Part shown: piece after piece, positions 60,806 through 64,000 of the stretch
How positions within the stretch are numbered: the stretch's first letter is position 1
How the letters are laid out: each line of letters starts with the position of its first letter
Made by a program: the position numbers and the translations under genes
Notes under the pieces: model-generated
The model's input: the letters and a program-made list of their open reading frames with translations, nothing else
Told to the model about the DNA's origin: nothing
The model's database searches: none
Assembly: GCA_002914805.1 (NCBI GenBank)
Contig: JXTB01000159.1
Coordinates: 138,421 to 202,420 of the forward strand
Direction: 5' to 3'
DNA length: 64,000 nt
Origin: Parasponia andersonii
Taxonomy: Eukaryota > Streptophyta > Magnoliopsida > Rosales > Cannabaceae

Positions 60806-63800
60806 TCAATAATTGATACGTAGTCGCCTCAGTTCCACGAGGAAAGCGGGGCTGGAAGTCAGTGTTCTTTGTGCAAGACTCCTAATGTCTTCTCGTGAGC
60901 AATCACGAGAGATGCGAACCAACTCCCACAGGGCACCTCCAATGATCATGTCTTTCGCATTCACTTCTGCAAAGCAGAGTATAAGTAGTTTTAGCCAAGA
61001 CTTTGACGAGATGGCCCAGTTCAGGGTGGAGAAAGAAAGAAAACTTACCATGTTGTGCCAAGTGACAGAGTGCAAGTTCAATATGGCGCCTGATGGCCGA
61101 GGCTTCATTGTTTGCATTCTGTACGATCCATGGAAGGGCACCATCCTCGATCAAAAGAGATTTTCCAGTCTTTGTTCCTGATTCATTTAAAAAAGAAATT
61201 TGACTCGGTAATTAGAATCACATACCCTGACTTTGATCAAAACGACATTCAAAATTTTAGCATATTATCAGATTACTTAGTTTCTATGCCATTTTTACCT
61301 TGTGTCGATGCTCTAGACTCGCACTTTGCGAAGTTTGCTATTCCGCGAGCAACTTGTGCTAGAACATCAGGATGACCACTTCTGACCATTCCTAGCAAAG
61401 CCTTGATACCACCTTCACCCCTTAGCTTGGTTTGTAATTTATCTGAATGATGTGCAATTTTGTCAATAGTTAAAGTGATTCCCAAGATGTAACAATCTAT
61501 AACCACTGTCCATAAGAATAAACATGGATGTCCAATCTTGCAAAAAACGAACATTAAAAATGTCTGCCATTTTACCATTTCCACAAAGGTTAGCAATTGC
61601 TCCAGCAATCATTCGGAGGGTTTGTGCATCTTCGGCATTCGCTGCTGTCATTGATAATAAACTAATTCCTCCCTGAGCCATTATTAGCTCCTGATTGGTT
61701 TCTGATAAGAAAGTTAAAATGAAAATCAGAGAGCTGAGACTCGTGTTGTTCTCAAGCCAAGCTTTTCAATTGTCACACACTCCACAAACCATAGGTACCA
61801 GATATATATAAAAACTTTACCGTTCATTGCAAGATTTGCAATTGCACCAGCTGCAACTCTATGTATGGTTTCATCATCAGAGCTTTTCAGAAGCATCAGT
61901 AGGGATGTTAGACCTCCAGCTTGTACAATCTTCTCTTGATTAGATTCTGCACATTAGGAGGGGGATTAATATAAGTTCTTAATGATGGTATAACCATGTA
62001 AGCATTGAAGTACTCGTCCCATGACGATAATAATTTATGTACTAAGAAGAGCTTTTCTATCACAAGGCACTACTAAGATTTCTTTTAGATACAAATAGAG
62101 CTTGGTGATAATATGGTATCTTAAACCAAGTCAAGCACATGATAAAAAGGGGCACCTCATGTTCCGAAATAAAGGCATGTTAAGAAGAATAATATAAGAT
62201 GAGGGTGGGGAAAATATTAGGAAAAATTAAGTACTCTTGTGACACAACGGGCAAGTAGCGTAAGTTCACCTTCAGCTGCAAGATTTGCAACAACTTTAAC
62301 AGCATGAATTCGCACATCAGCATCTTCTGCTTCTAACAAAGACAATATTTTTTGCAATCCCACTGCAATAGGTTGAACTTTGTTATTTATAACAAGGAAA
62401 CAGATTCATACAGTTAAAATTATTATCGAAAGGAAAAACAGTAGCCAGCACAAGAAAAAGCAGACCTTGTTCAAAGAGTTTGGCTATTGAAGCTTTCTCT
62501 TCACTTCCTGAATCTTTTAGCTGTGAATGTCTAACTTGTTCCATTAGGGAATCTAGACCGCCAAGAACGTTCCCAGGCTCACTCAGGTCTAGTTGTTTTC
62601 TCGTCTACAAATATACGTACTGGTTAAAAACCACATTTGAGATACTACCAATGTTTACCTTTGGGACCATTATTTTTTTGCATATTATTCAATTGGTGCC
62701 AAAAGTAAACATCGGTACCCAATACAATGAATTAATATGCAAAAGTTATTCAGATGAAATTATCAGAAAGTTACAGGTTCAAGTTAAATTGTTGAATATG
62801 TTACAGTTACACTATTTAGATTTTAGAAAAAGCTTACCTCGTCAGCTTGAAAACTTATTTGCATCAACTGGCTTTGTAGTATAGCTATTTCTTCTTCCAG
62901 TTTCTCTTTCTGATTTGTCTCGTCTTCCAGCATATTGCGCAGCTTCAACATTTCAGAATTCCCGGCTGCCTGGGGCATATAAAAGAACAATTATGTAATA
63001 TGAAGTTGAAAAGAAATATGTTCAGGGCATAGGAGAATGGGGAGTGCAGAAAGATTGAAATAAGAGTAACATGGACACAGGAAAAAACATACCTCTGACC
63101 TTTTCCATTGAGAAATTTGATTTTTGAGACTATTGATTTCCTCTTCAGCAGCCTTCCTTAGAAGAGTTTCTTTCTGAAGCATTTTTTTCAGCTCAACAAC
63201 TTCCTCTAAAGCAGACAAGTTCTGTGTAATAAAATGTCCAGGAACTTTTATGATATCATTCAACAAGCTAGCTATATTGGTAGGGAGGCAGAAGAGACCA
63301 GACAATCAGAAGACTGGGCAACAAATTTGAGAGAAGGCTACCGCAGAAAATGGGCTTATGCTTATATGTTTCTCCATTTAAGCTTCACATCTATTTTCAT
63401 TTTTAGTTCTCTCCATTAGTGACATTGCTTTTACACTTGGGCTATTTGTCTAATTCATTGCTCTAAATAGTTCTGCTATGATTGACTCATGCATCAAGAG
63501 CTAATTATAGTGATCGTACAATTTATAACTTCTTTTAGCCAACCATTAGCAATGGTTAAAAGCTTCAGATGATCAAATGAAAACGTGAATACTTTAACTC
63601 TAATATTTTTCCCATCAAGTACCTAAAATGGTTTGATTGCTTGTCTTTGGTCCAGTTGTAATAGACAATACATAACATAATTTCATCCTCAGAGACCTCA
63701 ATGCAGAAAAACATGCTTATAATAATCAGAAAGAATAAGTAACATGTTCTGTATGATGCTTTACTTATTTATNGGAGCAGCAGCATCACAATCAGAGCAC

Positions 63801-63984
63801 ATTTTTTCTACAGTACAAATATATAATCTGATATTACCTCTTTGTTAGATGTCACATCGGTGCTATTGTCTTTGGGTCCATTTGTGATTTTCTCACTGCC
63901 ATAATTTCGCTGATTCATCATCAATTGCTCTTCAAGCTTCTTTATCGATTCCATGTAATCTTTCTGATATTTCACTCTTTCCTT
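60806..63984 (-). CDS. ARK1: Armadillo repeat-containing kinesin (ARK family), 3' part
   Basis: Ten exons on the minus strand with GT-AG borders: 63838-63984, 63093-63221, 62838-62969, 62466-62604, 62270-62362, 61821-61946, 61576-61701, 61299-61442, 61049-61177 and 60806-60966. They join in frame to the last 441 residues. The first three exons encode a charged coiled coil (KKLEEQLMMNQ, EEVVELKKMLQKE, EKLEEEIAILQSQL). The rest encodes armadillo repeats (VRIHAVKVVANLAAE, HRVAAGAIANLAMN, LRMIAGAIANLCGN, LAQVARGIANFAKCE) and ends SREDIRSLAQRTLTSSPAFL. ARK kinesins are plant microtubule motors acting in root-hair growth and microtubule turnover. The motor domain lies beyond 64000. The family is clear; ARK1 versus ARK2/3 is judged only from the tail and is uncertain. 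Confidence 0.93.
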
Positions 63985-64000
63985 CTACAAACATGAAAAT

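Noticed and set aside
60813..61375. Plus-strand frames of 122 and 87 codons
   Set aside because: They are antisense to ARK exons and introns whose minus-strand reading is clearly an armadillo-repeat protein.

Overview
This window is nuclear DNA from a flowering plant, most likely a eudicot. The evidence is AT-rich intergenic DNA, GT-AG introns of plant size, Ty1/copia and Ty3/gypsy LTR retrotransposons, short inverted-repeat elements, many (AT)n and (CT)n microsatellites, and five genes whose translations match well-known plant families. I could not fix the genus by reading alone. Two runs of N (58263-58306 and 63773) show it is a draft assembly.

Layout. 1-487 looks like the end of an LTR cut by the window edge. 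3032-5479 (-) is a seven-exon ACR8-type ACT-repeat gene of 441 aa, preceded by a promoter dense in ACGT-core (G-box/ABRE) motifs at about 6.1-7.4 kb. 7.6-18 kb is gene-poor: a degenerate duplication, a 132-bp tandem repeat and a copia gag-protease remnant. 18.1-20.0 kb holds three copies of a short repeat. 20230-22503 (+) is a five-exon CLPT2-type plastid Clp subunit gene, tail to tail with an intronless MATE transporter gene (22931-24436, -). 24.6-31.2 kb is intergenic, with one hAT-type MITE bounded by a perfect 8-bp duplication.

31255-36648 (-) is a structurally complete copia element with LTRs, PBS, PPT and TAAAC target duplication, but a decayed polyprotein. 42062-53164 (-) is a Ty3/gypsy element with GTTAA target duplication. 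A second copia element (43608-50558, +), which keeps gag but lacks most of pol, has inserted into its LTR. 57078-58031 (+) is an intronless, GC-rich clade-A AT-hook (AHL) gene whose start codon sits one base after an (AT)15 run. 60806-63984 (-) is the 3' part of an armadillo-repeat kinesin (ARK) gene; its motor domain lies beyond the right edge.

The genes do not form a functional cluster; this is an ordinary plant gene neighbourhood expanded by transposons. I found no convincing new biological system. The most checkable points are the ACGT-element cluster upstream of ACR8, the nested retrotransposons defined by matching target duplications, the higher-order minisatellite that explains the LTR length difference in one copia element, the 132-bp tandem repeat, and the microsatellite abutting the AHL start codon.
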